Assembly (NCBI GenBank): GCA_021201335.1
Contig: JAJQFD010000060.1
Coordinates: forward strand, 1 to 64,000
Reading direction: 5' to 3'
Source of the DNA: Bacteroides sp.
GTDB taxonomy: Bacteria > Bacteroidota > Bacteroidia > Bacteroidales > Bacteroidaceae
DNA: 64,000 nt
Position numbers and translations under genes: made by a program. Below the pieces are notes generated by a model. That model was given only the letters and a program-made list of their open reading frames with translations. It was not told the origin of the DNA and did no database searches. Positions 52,378 through 61,598 of the stretch are shown here, piece after piece (position 1 is the first letter of the stretch; the number at the start of each line of letters is the position of its first letter).

Positions 52378-54975
52378 CTATTTCACCACTAATTGAACAG
52401 TCTGCAAGTCCTGCTCACCGGAACTGCTACCCACCATTACATCAAAAGTTCCTTCTGAAGTTCGGATAGTATTGGAATTCTCATCCCACCATTCCATCTG
52501 TTTTCCGCTTAATTCCAACTCTACCGTTTTTGTTTCTCCGGCAGGAATAAATACGCGTTTAAAAGCACGCAAGGTTTTTACAGGTCCTTCGGTATCGTCT
52601 TTCTTTTTTAAATAAACCTGTACAACTTCTTCTCCATCATATTTACCGGAATTTGTTACCGAAGTAACTACTTTAATAGATTCCCCCACCGGAATTTCGG
52701 CTTTGCTTAACTGTATATCACCGTATTTGAAAGTTGTATAACTTAAACCATGTCCGAACGCGAAGAGAGGCTCTTGTTTCAGGTAACGATAAGTTCGTCC
52801 GGCCATATTATAATCTTCGAAATCGGGAAGCTGTGACATATTGCGGTAGAATGTAACCGGTAAACGTCCAGCAGGATTATAATCACCAAATAAAACTTCG
52901 GCTACCGCTTTTCCTCCGGATTGCCCCGGATACCAGGCTTGCAAAATAGCTTCACATATTTTTGTTTCGGGTTCCAGTGCGATAGGCGAACCAGAACAGT
53001 TAACCATGATTACTTTTTTACCGGCTTTATGTAATTCGCGGATAAATTCTCTCTGAACAGCCGGCAATTCGATATCGGTGCGGTCACCTTTTTTAAATCC
53101 GGGCAAATCCACCCCCATTTCCTCTCCTTCCAAAGAAGGAGAAATACCACCTACAAAAATCACAAGGTCAGCATCCTTCACCTTTGCTACAGATTTACGG
53201 ATATCTACCTCTTCTTTGAAACCTAAATCAAAATTTAACTGTGCATCATTACGCAGAAATTCAAAGTCGATTTCAATATCATAGGATTTTCCAGCCTCTA
53301 CCTTCATCATATAAGTTTGTTGCCGGCTACCGTGCCTATTTGCATATTTCTTCACTTCTTTACCATCAATAAGAAGTCGTCCTGTCCCATAACTGTAAAA
53401 GTCAAAAATAACTTCTCCGGATTGTTCAGGAGTATAAACACTGTTATAAGTAGCAGAAAAGTCTGTCAAGTTTACACCGGGAGCAAATACTGTGCTTCCG
53501 GACGTACAGAAACGGAAAGGAGTAGTAACCTGTGTAGTAGTTACAGGTTCACCTTCATGCTTCGTATTGTTCCAGTAACGGGCACTAAAACCCGGTCCGT
53601 TTTTGGAAACACACTGGTTGAATACACTCTTTATTAAAGTTCTTTCTACCCATGAACAGCCTTGTTCATAGATCAACTTATCGTCTTTTCCCAACGTGGA
53701 ACGAATCCCATCCAGGATTGTTATGGTACGTGCAGGTGTTCCGTTATAATTTCCCCATTGCATAACAGAATCATTGGCATTAGGTCCCATTACTGCAATT
53801 GTCAGTCCACCACGTTTTAAGGGTAAGAAATTATTTTTATTCGTCAGTAAAGTCATGGATTTACGGGCCATATCAAGAGAAAGTAAATCGTGAGCAGCAG
53901 AGCTAACTACAGAATAAGGAATCTTTGCCCATGATACTTTCTTAATATCATCCATTTCGCCCAGTGCAAAACGCGCTTTCAATAACCGTTTAACAGATAC
54001 ATCAATATCTTTTTCAGCAATCAATCCTTTCTGAACACTCTCAACCAATGCCTTATAACTGGAACCACAATCCAGGTCCGTACCATGTAACACAGCATCG
54101 GCAGAAGCTGTAGCTGCGTCCGGATGTGTACGATGAGCAGTTTCCCGGTAAAAATCGGAAATTGCCCCACAGTCGGCTACCACAATGCCTTCAAAGCCCC
54201 AGTCTTTGCGCAATATCTGTACCAGCAATTTATTGCTTCCACAACAAGGCTCGCCTTCAAAACGATTGTAGGCACACATCACTTCTTTCACATTTCCCTC
54301 TTTCACTAATGCTTCAAACGGGGGAAGGTAAGTTTCATATAAATCGCGAGGATTAATATTCTCCGCATTGAAATAATGTCGGTTCCACTCCGGGCCGGAA
54401 TGTACGGCAAAATGTTTGGCGCAGGCATGAAGTTTATCATATTTACCATCATTGGTTCCCTGTAGACCTTTTACTACTTCAACCCCCATAACGCTTGTTA
54501 GGTAAGGGTCTTCGCCATATGTTTCAATCCCTCTACCCCAACGCGGATCACGGAAAATATTAACGGTGGGTGTCCACATCGTCAATCCCTGATAGCGCTC
54601 GTAACTTCCTTGTGAAACAGCAAGTGCATTTTTTGCCCGGGCTTCATCCGATACTGCTGCAAATATCTTAAATACAGCATCCGTATCAAACGATGCCGCC
54701 ATACCTATGGGTTGCGGAAAAACCGTAGCCAGCCCGGAACGGGCCACACCATGCAGCGCTTCATTCCACCAATTATAAGGTTTAATGTTTAACCGCTCCA
54801 CTCCTTTGGAAGCGTCCATCATCATTTGTGCTTTTTCTTCTAAAGTAAGCTTACTGACCAAGTCCTCCGCGCGCTCTTCGGGCGAAAGTGAACTGTTTTT
54901 ATAAGCGGGTCCATTTGCACAGCTCCCCAATAGTAACGGAAGCAACAGTAGTAAATAAAAGGCTTTTGTATTCAT
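52378..54975 (-). CDS. GH3 beta-glycosidase (beta-xylosidase/glucosidase type) lipoprotein with PA14 insert
   Basis: A protein of 865 aa. Lipobox LLLGSC (Cys19). GH3 N-domain (about 35-390; YNWWNEALHGVAR, WTPTVNIFRDPRWGRGIETYGEDPYL) with nucleophile Asp268 in IVVADCGAISDF. The GH3 C-domain is split by a PA14 domain (about 455-600; FSARYWNNT…FDFYSYGTGRLLIDGKEV). An FnIII-like domain ends the protein (VTNSGKYDGEEVVQVYLKK … LSGKQMEWWDENSN). The variant ADCGAI rather than SDW is common in the xylosidase/arabinosidase clade. Exact sugar unknown. It is divergent from the HTCS gene, its likely regulator. Confidence 0.93.
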   Translation of the reverse strand: MNTKAFYLLLLLPLLLGSCANGPAYKNSSLSPEERAEDLVSKLTLEEKAQMMMDASKGVERLNIKPYNWWNEALHGVARSGLATVFPQPIGMAASFDTDAVFKIFAAVSDEARAKNALAVSQGSYERYQGLTMWTPTVNIFRDPRWGRGIETYGEDPYLTSVMGVEVVKGLQGTNDGKYDKLHACAKHFAVHSGPEWNRHYFNAENINPRDLYETYLPPFEALVKEGNVKEVMCAYNRFEGEPCCGSNKLLVQILRKDWGFEGIVVADCGAISDFYRETAHRTHPDAATASADAVLHGTDLDCGSSYKALVESVQKGLIAEKDIDVSVKRLLKARFALGEMDDIKKVSWAKIPYSVVSSAAHDLLSLDMARKSMTLLTNKNNFLPLKRGGLTIAVMGPNANDSVMQWGNYNGTPARTITILDGIRSTLGKDDKLIYEQGCSWVERTLIKSVFNQCVSKNGPGFSARYWNNTKHEGEPVTTTQVTTPFRFCTSGSTVFAPGVNLTDFSATYNSVYTPEQSGEVIFDFYSYGTGRLLIDGKEVKKYANRHGSRQQTYMMKVEAGKSYDIEIDFEFLRNDAQLNFDLGFKEEVDIRKSVAKVKDADLVIFVGGISPSLEGEEMGVDLPGFKKGDRTDIELPAVQREFIRELHKAGKKVIMVNCSGSPIALEPETKICEAILQAWYPGQSGGKAVAEVLFGDYNPAGRLPVTFYRNMSQLPDFEDYNMAGRTYRYLKQEPLFAFGHGLSYTTFKYGDIQLSKAEIPVGESIKVVTSVTNSGKYDGEEVVQVYLKKKDDTEGPVKTLRAFKRVFIPAGETKTVELELSGKQMEWWDENSNTIRTSEGTFDVMVGSSSGEQDLQTVQLVVK

Positions 54976-54997
54976 GGTTTTTTATTTAAAGACAGGA

Positions 54998-55005
54998 CAA
55001 ACATA
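54998..55005 (-). promoter_or_regulatory. -7 box of the GH3 gene
   Basis: On the minus strand TATGTTTG matches TAnnTTTG, 22 bp before the start codon. No clear TTTG lies at the right distance. Confidence 0.4.
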
Positions 55006-55183
55006 CTCATTTATATTTAAATAAATAGTGTATTATTTATTGCTATCAGAGGAATACTTGATCATACCGGAAAAATGCCAATTTCTGATTAATTTTTCCA
55101 CTCTTATCGAAAAGCGATATCTTTCAATATACCCTTGAAACCCATACAATATGACATCCATTTAGTAATATGACAGTGTTAAC

Positions 55184-55214
55184 TTTGGTTTAAGTTCTAT
55201 TCTATTTATATTTG
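55184..55214 (+). promoter_or_regulatory. consensus promoter of the HTCS gene
   Basis: TTTG (55184-55187), 19 bp, TATATTTG (55207-55214): the best match in the window to the Bacteroidetes consensus. The ATG is 23 bp downstream of the -7 box. Confidence 0.7.
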
Positions 55215-55237
55215 TAGAAGAGAGCATTAAACTAATT

Positions 55238-56098
55238 ATGATAAAAAAGACATTCTTAATCCTATTTCGCCTTTTTATAGCCACTGCTATAATTGCTCAG
55301 CCTGCCTGCCATATTACCGAGTATACCATGAATGACGGATTATCCCAAGATATTATCTCAACAATATTGCAGGATCAAAAAGGTTTTATGTGGATGGCTA
55401 CCCGCAACGGGTTGACCAGATTTGACGGATATACCTTTAAAAATTATAAATCGTCTTTACGGACAAACCATCATTTATCCAACAATCGTATTCTATCTAT
55501 TGCCGAAACCAGGTATGGAGATATCTGGTGTAAGACTTATGACTCCAAAGCTTATATTTTTGATACAAGTAATGAAGTTTTCTACCCTGTACTGGAAACT
55601 ATTGAAAAAGAGAAACGAAGAAACAGTTCGGTGAAAAACATATATCCGCTTAAAAAAGGGGTTGCATGGATTATTTGCGAGCAAGGATATTGTTACCGGG
55701 TGGATGAAAATAAATATAAGGATAAAGATGGTATTACTTTATATGATACTTATAACGGTTTATTGAAAGGAAACAAGGTTTTCAATGTGTATCAGGATTC
55801 CGAAGAGGACGAGTGGATACTGACCGACGAAGGAATTACCATTGTCGGCAATAAACAGATTGATAGTACCTTTCCGTTTAAATTCATGGAAGAATATAAC
55901 GGGAGAATTTATTTGATTTCCGTCTCGGAAAAACTGGCGTATTATGATTTATCTTCCGGGAAGATAGAGTTTGTCGACACTCCTTCTTCGATTAAACATA
56001 TCCACTGGTTAAAACCAATTCGAAATCATATACTATCCCTGGCTACAGACAATGGAGTCGTTTTATTTGATACAGAAAAAAACTTTTCAGACTATTGA
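55238..56098 (+). CDS. HTCS sensor/regulator, N-terminal part (before a frameshift)
   Basis: 286 aa as read. Signal peptide MIKKTFLILFRLFIATAIIAQ followed by the first Reg_prop blades of the periplasmic propeller (YTMNDGLSQDIISTILQDQKGFMWMATRNGLTRFDGYTFKNYK; NNRILSIAETRYGDIWCKTYD). The frame stops after LFDTEKNFSDY. Removing one A from the A7 run at 56076-56082 gives LFDTEKTFQTIDIRSQ, which continues into the next frame. The complete gene would span 55238-59591, about 1450 aa, the usual size for hybrid two-component systems. Confidence 0.88.
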   Translation: MIKKTFLILFRLFIATAIIAQPACHITEYTMNDGLSQDIISTILQDQKGFMWMATRNGLTRFDGYTFKNYKSSLRTNHHLSNNRILSIAETRYGDIWCKTYDSKAYIFDTSNEVFYPVLETIEKEKRRNSSVKNIYPLKKGVAWIICEQGYCYRVDENKYKDKDGITLYDTYNGLLKGNKVFNVYQDSEEDEWILTDEGITIVGNKQIDSTFPFKFMEEYNGRIYLISVSEKLAYYDLSSGKIEFVDTPSSIKHIHWLKPIRNHILSLATDNGVVLFDTEKNFSDY

Positions 56099-59000
56099 TA
56101 TTCGATCACAAACACACCCTTCCAATGAAGCTTTATTCATTTATGAAGACAGGTTGGGAGAACTTTGGGCAATGTCAAACGATCCCGGTGTAGTACGCAT
56201 CAATCTTGAAACAGGAGAAAAACAACATTTGTTTACCCCCAAAAAAGAAGTATTCCACTATCGGAAAGACCACGATAATGTTATTTTTGAGGACGTTCAG
56301 GGTAATTTATGGTTGACTCCTTATAAAGGAAATTTCTGTTATTATGACCGAAAAGAAAAATGCCTGAAGCCTTACTATATTGATCCGAATAATCCGCAAT
56401 CCTTATTTTCCCCATTGGTAAGACGTTTCTATGAAGACAGACAACGAAATATCTGGATTGCAGATACTCGTGGCATTCACCGAATGTCATTTAATTCCCA
56501 AGTATATTCTTTAAACCGGATAGATCCGGGACTCGAAATACGCGCTTTTTTCACGGATCCTCACAAACGCCTTTGGGTAGCTTCAAAAAGTGGATATATT
56601 CGTATATATGAAATGGATGGAACATTATCCGGATATCTAACCCCCGAGGGCGTTATCAGTAAAAATAAAACTTCATTCTCTTCAAACGTTTATTCCTTCT
56701 GCGAAGATGAGGAAGGAAACCTTTGGTTAGGAACAAAGGAAAACGGTATTTTCATGCTTTCTCCTAAAACCAAAGATAGTTATACCATTCGTCATTATAT
56801 CCATCACCCTGAGGATAAATACAGTCTCAGCCATAATGATATATTCATAATCTTTGCCGACAGCCGAAAGAACATCTGGATCGGATGTTATGGAGGAGGA
56901 TTAAATCTGGTAAAAAAGGACAATCAAGGGAAAGTGTTTTTTATTAATAACAAAAACGAGCTGAAAAACTATCCCAATAATACCGCGCATAATATACGAC
57001 ATATTACCGAAATAGACAGCGTAATTCTGGTAGCTACAACCAACGGACTGATTACTTTTTCAAACCATTTCGTTCAACCGGAAGAAATCGCATTTTACCA
57101 CAACCGTCAGAAAACGGAGAGTACACACTGTATGATTGGTAGTGACATTATGTACATTTGTAGAGATAGTAACAAAGACATTTATGTGCTTACCTTTACA
57201 GGTGGTGTCAACAAGATCCAGTCAAAAGATTTACTAAATGAAAATATAGAATTCAAAGTATATACCTCAGAACAGGGATTAGGTTCGGATCTTGTGATGT
57301 CTATGATTGAAGATGAAGACAATAATTTATGGATCGTATCTGAAAACACACTGAATAAATTCAATTCGAAAACGGAGAGCTTCGAGAATTATAATGCAAA
57401 ATTCTTTCAGCACCCTATGAACTTTACCGAAGCACCTCCCGTAATCAATGCAAAAAAACAATTGATTCTCGGAACTGATCAGGGTTTTCTGGAGGTATGC
57501 CCAGAACGAATGAAGAAAAGTAGTTATATTGCCCCTATTGTTTTGACCGACATACGAATCAACGGAAGTCCGATTGAAACACCACTGGATGATTTAAACG
57601 AAATCATTTTAGAACCCTTAGAAAGAAATATTTCTGTAGATTTTTCTGCATTAGACTATGTAAGACCCGAAGATATACAATATGCATACCGGGTAGAAGG
57701 TTTCGAAAAAGAATGGAATTATAGTGGCAAAAACCGTTCGGCCAGTTATATCAATCTACCTGCAGGGGAATATCGGCTATTAATTAAATCTACAAACAGT
57801 GATGGAGTATGGGTGAACAATATGCGTACTTTAGCCATTAAAGTAGTACCTACTTTTTGGGAAACACTATGGGCCTGGCTGGTTTACTTGCTTGCATTTA
57901 TGGTATTTACTACTGCCATTGTATACGTACTCTTTTATATCTATCGCTTACGGCATGAAGTTGATATGGAGCATCAACTATCTAACATCAAATTGCGGTT
58001 TTTCACGGATATATCGCATGAACTACGTACACCATTGACACTTATATCAACTCCTGTCACTGAGGTATTGGAAAATGAACCGCTATCCACTACAGCCCGA
58101 GAACATCTGACACTTGTACACAAGAATACAGATCGTATGTTGCGGCTGGTTAATCAAATACTGGATTTCCGCAAAATACAAAACAAAAAAATGAAAATTC
58201 TGGCAGAAGAGACCGAGTTGATTACCTTCACTGAAAAGGTAACAGAAAGCTTCAAAATGGTTGCTGCTGAAAAACAGATTGATTTTCGGATTGAGACCGA
58301 AATAAATGAGCTATACATTTGGATAGATAGGGATAAGGTTGAAAAGATTATATTCAATTTATTGTCCAATGCCTTTAAATATACCCTCCCTAAGAAAAGT
58401 GTAAAAGTTCGTATAAAAAAGGATGATGAAAAAGTATTTATCCATGTGATGGATGAAGGAATCGGCATCGCCAAAGAAAAGCAGGAATCCTTATTTCAAC
58501 GTTTTGAGACTATAGCATCGCATAATACAATTTTGCAACCTTCGTCCGGCATCGGATTATCGCTTGTTAAAGAACTTGTCGAATTGCATCATGGTAATAT
58601 TAACGTAAAAAGCCAGGCGGGAATTGGTAGTGATTTCTATGTAACGTTGCCTCTTGACAGGGCAGTTCTTGAGAAAGACAGTCAGGTTGAGCTTATACTT
58701 TCAGATAGTTTGGCTCCTGAAATAAAAACAATTTTCAACCCCATTACCCAACAGATTCCAGTAGAAGAAAATCAGGACTCACAGGAAAGACTCAGCATAC
58801 TCATTGTAGAAGACAATCAGGAACTGAAAAGATTAATAAAAAACATTTTGCTAAAGAAATATGTAATACTGGAGGCAGAGAACGGAGAAGAAGGTTTGGA
58901 ACTGGCATTGAAAAACATTCCTGACCTGATAATTAGTGATGTAATGATGCCTGTCATGGATGGATTAGAAATGATCCGCCAAATCAAAGATAACAAAGAT

Positions 59001-59591
59001 ATTTGTCATATTCCCATCATATTATTGTCTGCCAAGTCTTCTTTAGACGATCGAATCATTGGACTGGAACAAGGTGTTGACGATTACATTACAAAACCTT
59101 TCAGTTCTACCTATCTGAAAGCACGTATCGATTCTTTGTTTGCCCAACGCAAACAACTGCAGGAAATCTTCATTAACAGGTTATCAATCGACGCCAATCG
59201 ACCGATAGCTAACCAAAATTGGGAACCTTCAAAGCCTGAAGTTATGCCACACGATGAATCGTTCATGCAACAAGTGATGGCCTTTATGGAAGAACAAATG
59301 GATAACCCGGATCTGATTATTGATGATTTTGCGAATAAGCTTCTGATGAGCCGCTCTATTTTTTACAGGAAACTAAAATCAATTGTAGGAGTTACCCCGG
59401 TAGACTTTATTGGGGAAATCCGGGTAAAACGAGCCGCACAATTAATAGAAAGCGATATGTATAATTTCTCGCAGATTGCTTATATGACCGGGTTTAGCGA
59501 CCCGAAATATTTTAGTAAATGTTTTAAGAAACACATGGGGATGACTCCGAGTGAATATAAGAATTCATTGAGTAATAAAGTGCGCCCTTAA
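56052..59591 (+). CDS. HTCS sensor/regulator, C-terminal part (propeller, kinase, receiver, AraC)
   Basis: 1179 aa as read; the first ATG in this frame is an accident of the frameshift. Order: remaining Reg_prop blades (about 10-480), Y_Y_Y domain (about 500-590; ISVDFSALDYVRPEDIQYAYRVEGFEKEW), membrane helix (about 605-640; WAWLVYLLAFMVFTTAIVYVLFYI), HisKA with phospho-His in FFTDISHELRTPLTLI, HATPase (NLLSNAFKYT, DEGIGIAKE, SSGIGLSLVKEL), receiver with Asp in LIISDVMMPVMDG, and C-terminal AraC HTH (SRSIFYRKLKSIVGVTPVDFI … IAYMTGFSDPKYFSKCFKKHMGMTPSEY). HTCS bind oligosaccharides in the periplasm and switch on polysaccharide genes; here the flanking GH3, GH28 and pectin enzymes are likely targets. 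Confidence 0.93.
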   Translation: MESFYLIQKKTFQTIDIRSQTHPSNEALFIYEDRLGELWAMSNDPGVVRINLETGEKQHLFTPKKEVFHYRKDHDNVIFEDVQGNLWLTPYKGNFCYYDRKEKCLKPYYIDPNNPQSLFSPLVRRFYEDRQRNIWIADTRGIHRMSFNSQVYSLNRIDPGLEIRAFFTDPHKRLWVASKSGYIRIYEMDGTLSGYLTPEGVISKNKTSFSSNVYSFCEDEEGNLWLGTKENGIFMLSPKTKDSYTIRHYIHHPEDKYSLSHNDIFIIFADSRKNIWIGCYGGGLNLVKKDNQGKVFFINNKNELKNYPNNTAHNIRHITEIDSVILVATTNGLITFSNHFVQPEEIAFYHNRQKTESTHCMIGSDIMYICRDSNKDIYVLTFTGGVNKIQSKDLLNENIEFKVYTSEQGLGSDLVMSMIEDEDNNLWIVSENTLNKFNSKTESFENYNAKFFQHPMNFTEAPPVINAKKQLILGTDQGFLEVCPERMKKSSYIAPIVLTDIRINGSPIETPLDDLNEIILEPLERNISVDFSALDYVRPEDIQYAYRVEGFEKEWNYSGKNRSASYINLPAGEYRLLIKSTNSDGVWVNNMRTLAIKVVPTFWETLWAWLVYLLAFMVFTTAIVYVLFYIYRLRHEVDMEHQLSNIKLRFFTDISHELRTPLTLISTPVTEVLENEPLSTTAREHLTLVHKNTDRMLRLVNQILDFRKIQNKKMKILAEETELITFTEKVTESFKMVAAEKQIDFRIETEINELYIWIDRDKVEKIIFNLLSNAFKYTLPKKSVKVRIKKDDEKVFIHVMDEGIGIAKEKQESLFQRFETIASHNTILQPSSGIGLSLVKELVELHHGNINVKSQAGIGSDFYVTLPLDRAVLEKDSQVELILSDSLAPEIKTIFNPITQQIPVEENQDSQERLSILIVEDNQELKRLIKNILLKKYVILEAENGEEGLELALKNIPDLIISDVMMPVMDGLEMIRQIKDNKDICHIPIILLSAKSSLDDRIIGLEQGVDDYITKPFSSTYLKARIDSLFAQRKQLQEIFINRLSIDANRPIANQNWEPSKPEVMPHDESFMQQVMAFMEEQMDNPDLIIDDFANKLLMSRSIFYRKLKSIVGVTPVDFIGEIRVKRAAQLIESDMYNFSQIAYMTGFSDPKYFSKCFKKHMGMTPSEYKNSLSNKVRP
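56076..56082 (+). other. frameshift site in the HTCS gene
   Basis: A7 run. With A6 the two frames join within a propeller blade. The frames overlap from 56052 to 56098 as sequenced. Confidence 0.8.
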
Positions 59592-59616
59592 ATCAAATTT
59601 TATATATATATTTGAT
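59592..59616. terminator. weak AT-rich hairpin between HTCS and the Ig-like lipoprotein
   Basis: ATCAAAT (59592-59598) and ATTTGAT (59610-59616) enclose a TA-rich loop that can extend the stem. It lies between two convergent genes. No GC pairs of note, so the strength is doubtful. Confidence 0.35.
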
Positions 59617-59685
59617 GAAGAAGGATTCACAAATCCCTTTAATGACTTGCAAATCCTCCTAATCATATTGCCAAGAACATATATA

Positions 59686-61449
59686 TCAATCTGTTACAAT
59701 TATATCGCCATACATATATATTTGATAATCATATCCGTAGCTCTTTCCGCCATTTCCACGTGGCTCCCATGTATGAACTAGTATAGTCTCAATATCCTTA
59801 ATTTTTATATTGAGGGGATATTGTAGATACATTCCTGAGCTACGCGAATAAATTTCACCAGGTAGAACAGAATGGTTGGGAAAACTATACCCCCTAGCAT
59901 CTAAAATATAATCGGTGTAACCTTCTGTCAAATCCACTTTAGGCGGCATTAGTTGTGTTATTCCAGGGTGAGACTCCCAATCCCAATTTACTCGCCAATC
60001 ATATATACTAGGATATAAAAATGTAACATACAGAGCTTGAAAAGAAATAGGCTTAGTAGCAGCTTTGTAGACCAAATCATATTTAAACCTTGTTCCATTT
60101 GAATATAACTGAGGATTTATTATCGCAAATTGATCGAAAGGAATTGATGGATCATCAGGAGATATTATAGGATCTTTAATTACTTTTATTTCAAATACTT
60201 CAGACGTTGTTCCTCCTTCATTTGTTGCATCAACGGCTATTTTCACTGTTTCTTCGAGATTCTTAGGTGCTGTAGATGATATCATTGCAGATCTCTTATC
60301 AGTAGCCGGTGTTACTGTAGCGTTACCAGCAACCACTTTCCAAGAAATTGTATTGATTATACCCTCAAAAGTAGGAGTTATTTTAACCGCTTGAGTTCTA
60401 TATTGAATTGTTTGAGTAGTATATCCATTTCTATTAATTCTAGGTTTTCCAACCCAGATTGAAGGACCTGTCTCAGTCCATGTCTTCCCATTGTATGTCA
60501 CTTGTGCTTTAACATTACTCATACCGCTATAACCTTCATTTGCCGTAATTTTGACTTCTCCAGTACTTTCTCCAGAGATTATTTTTAATCCATCTCCAGC
60601 AATCCAAGTAACTTTAGGATTGGATATTTGATTATAGTTTTTCATCGTAAAAATTGTTGTTTTACCAACATAGGCTTGAGTATCATTCGTTGTTATAGCA
60701 TAAGGGCTTATGATATTAATAGTATGCTCTGATTCTATAAAAGTAAATTGTTGATTTACCCCATTTGCAGTAGTATAGGAGGCTGGAATAGAAATTCTTA
60801 GTTTATTGCCAGCGGATATCGTTGAACTAGCTTTTAATTTAATATTATATTTTCTTGCAGAAGAATCATAACCTTTATTAAGTTCTGTAAATTTAGTTTT
60901 ATCATATTCCCAAACAGCAGTTGTATTAACATCATAAGATATAGATGCAGTGAATTCTTTTTCGGGTAAAATCTCTGCAGGGGCATTTATATTCCGTTTT
61001 AGCATTGAAAAATTTACATTATACTCTCCGGATATCCAATCTCCTTGATTATCGCTTGTCGGAGTTATTTTCAAATTGAAACTTCCCTTTTCTAAAGGTA
61101 AAATGGTAAATTCAAAACTTTTTTGGCCTTTATTAATTGTTTTGGTTATAGTTGCAGCAAATCTATTTGTAGAGGATTCAATCCATGCCCCATATGAACT
61201 ACAAAAAATACTTACCTTTGCTGCTTTTGTTACTGCTTCTCCCAAATTAACTTTAATTTTTGAGGTATATCCAACAGTCATCCCACTTTCCGGTGTTATT
61301 GTTGCGGAAATATTCAAGGCACGGGTAATTGTATCACTATGGATCAATTCAAAACTCTCAATTCCAATGTCTTTAACAACTGCACTCTCTTCTTTCTGAC
61401 ATGCTACCATGAGCATAATCATGACAAGAATAAATAAATGTTTTTTCAT
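59686..61449 (-). CDS. lipoprotein with several Ig-like domains
   Basis: A protein of 587 aa. Lipobox MLMVAC (Cys17). It consists of beta-sandwich repeats: about 25-150 (SATITPESGMTVGYTSKIKVNLGEAVTK), 150-245, 250-330 (YAITTNDTQAYVGKTTIFTMKNY…VTWIAGDGLKIISGESTGEVKITANEGYSG) and 335-425 (ISWKVVAGNATVTPATDKRSAMISSTAPKN), followed by a unique C-terminal domain (about 430-587) rich in Trp and Tyr (IYDWRVNWDWESHPG; HTWEPRGNGGKSYGYDYQIYMYG), suited to glycan contact. No catalytic motif. Between HTCS and GH28, a surface glycan-binding role is plausible. Confidence 0.75.
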   Translation of the reverse strand: MKKHLFILVMIMLMVACQKEESAVVKDIGIESFELIHSDTITRALNISATITPESGMTVGYTSKIKVNLGEAVTKAAKVSIFCSSYGAWIESSTNRFAATITKTINKGQKSFEFTILPLEKGSFNLKITPTSDNQGDWISGEYNVNFSMLKRNINAPAEILPEKEFTASISYDVNTTAVWEYDKTKFTELNKGYDSSARKYNIKLKASSTISAGNKLRISIPASYTTANGVNQQFTFIESEHTINIISPYAITTNDTQAYVGKTTIFTMKNYNQISNPKVTWIAGDGLKIISGESTGEVKITANEGYSGMSNVKAQVTYNGKTWTETGPSIWVGKPRINRNGYTTQTIQYRTQAVKITPTFEGIINTISWKVVAGNATVTPATDKRSAMISSTAPKNLEETVKIAVDATNEGGTTSEVFEIKVIKDPIISPDDPSIPFDQFAIINPQLYSNGTRFKYDLVYKAATKPISFQALYVTFLYPSIYDWRVNWDWESHPGITQLMPPKVDLTEGYTDYILDARGYSFPNHSVLPGEIYSRSSGMYLQYPLNIKIKDIETILVHTWEPRGNGGKSYGYDYQIYMYGDIIVTD

Positions 61450-61598
61450 AATACTTCTTTTTGATATAAATTAATAATTACTAAAGATTTCGATTAACAG
61501 CAATAATTAAAATGAAAGCAAAACTACATTTTATAATTTATATCAACAAAGTTTTAATTATTTATTTTACAAGATAGAATAATAATTGGTTTCTTTTT

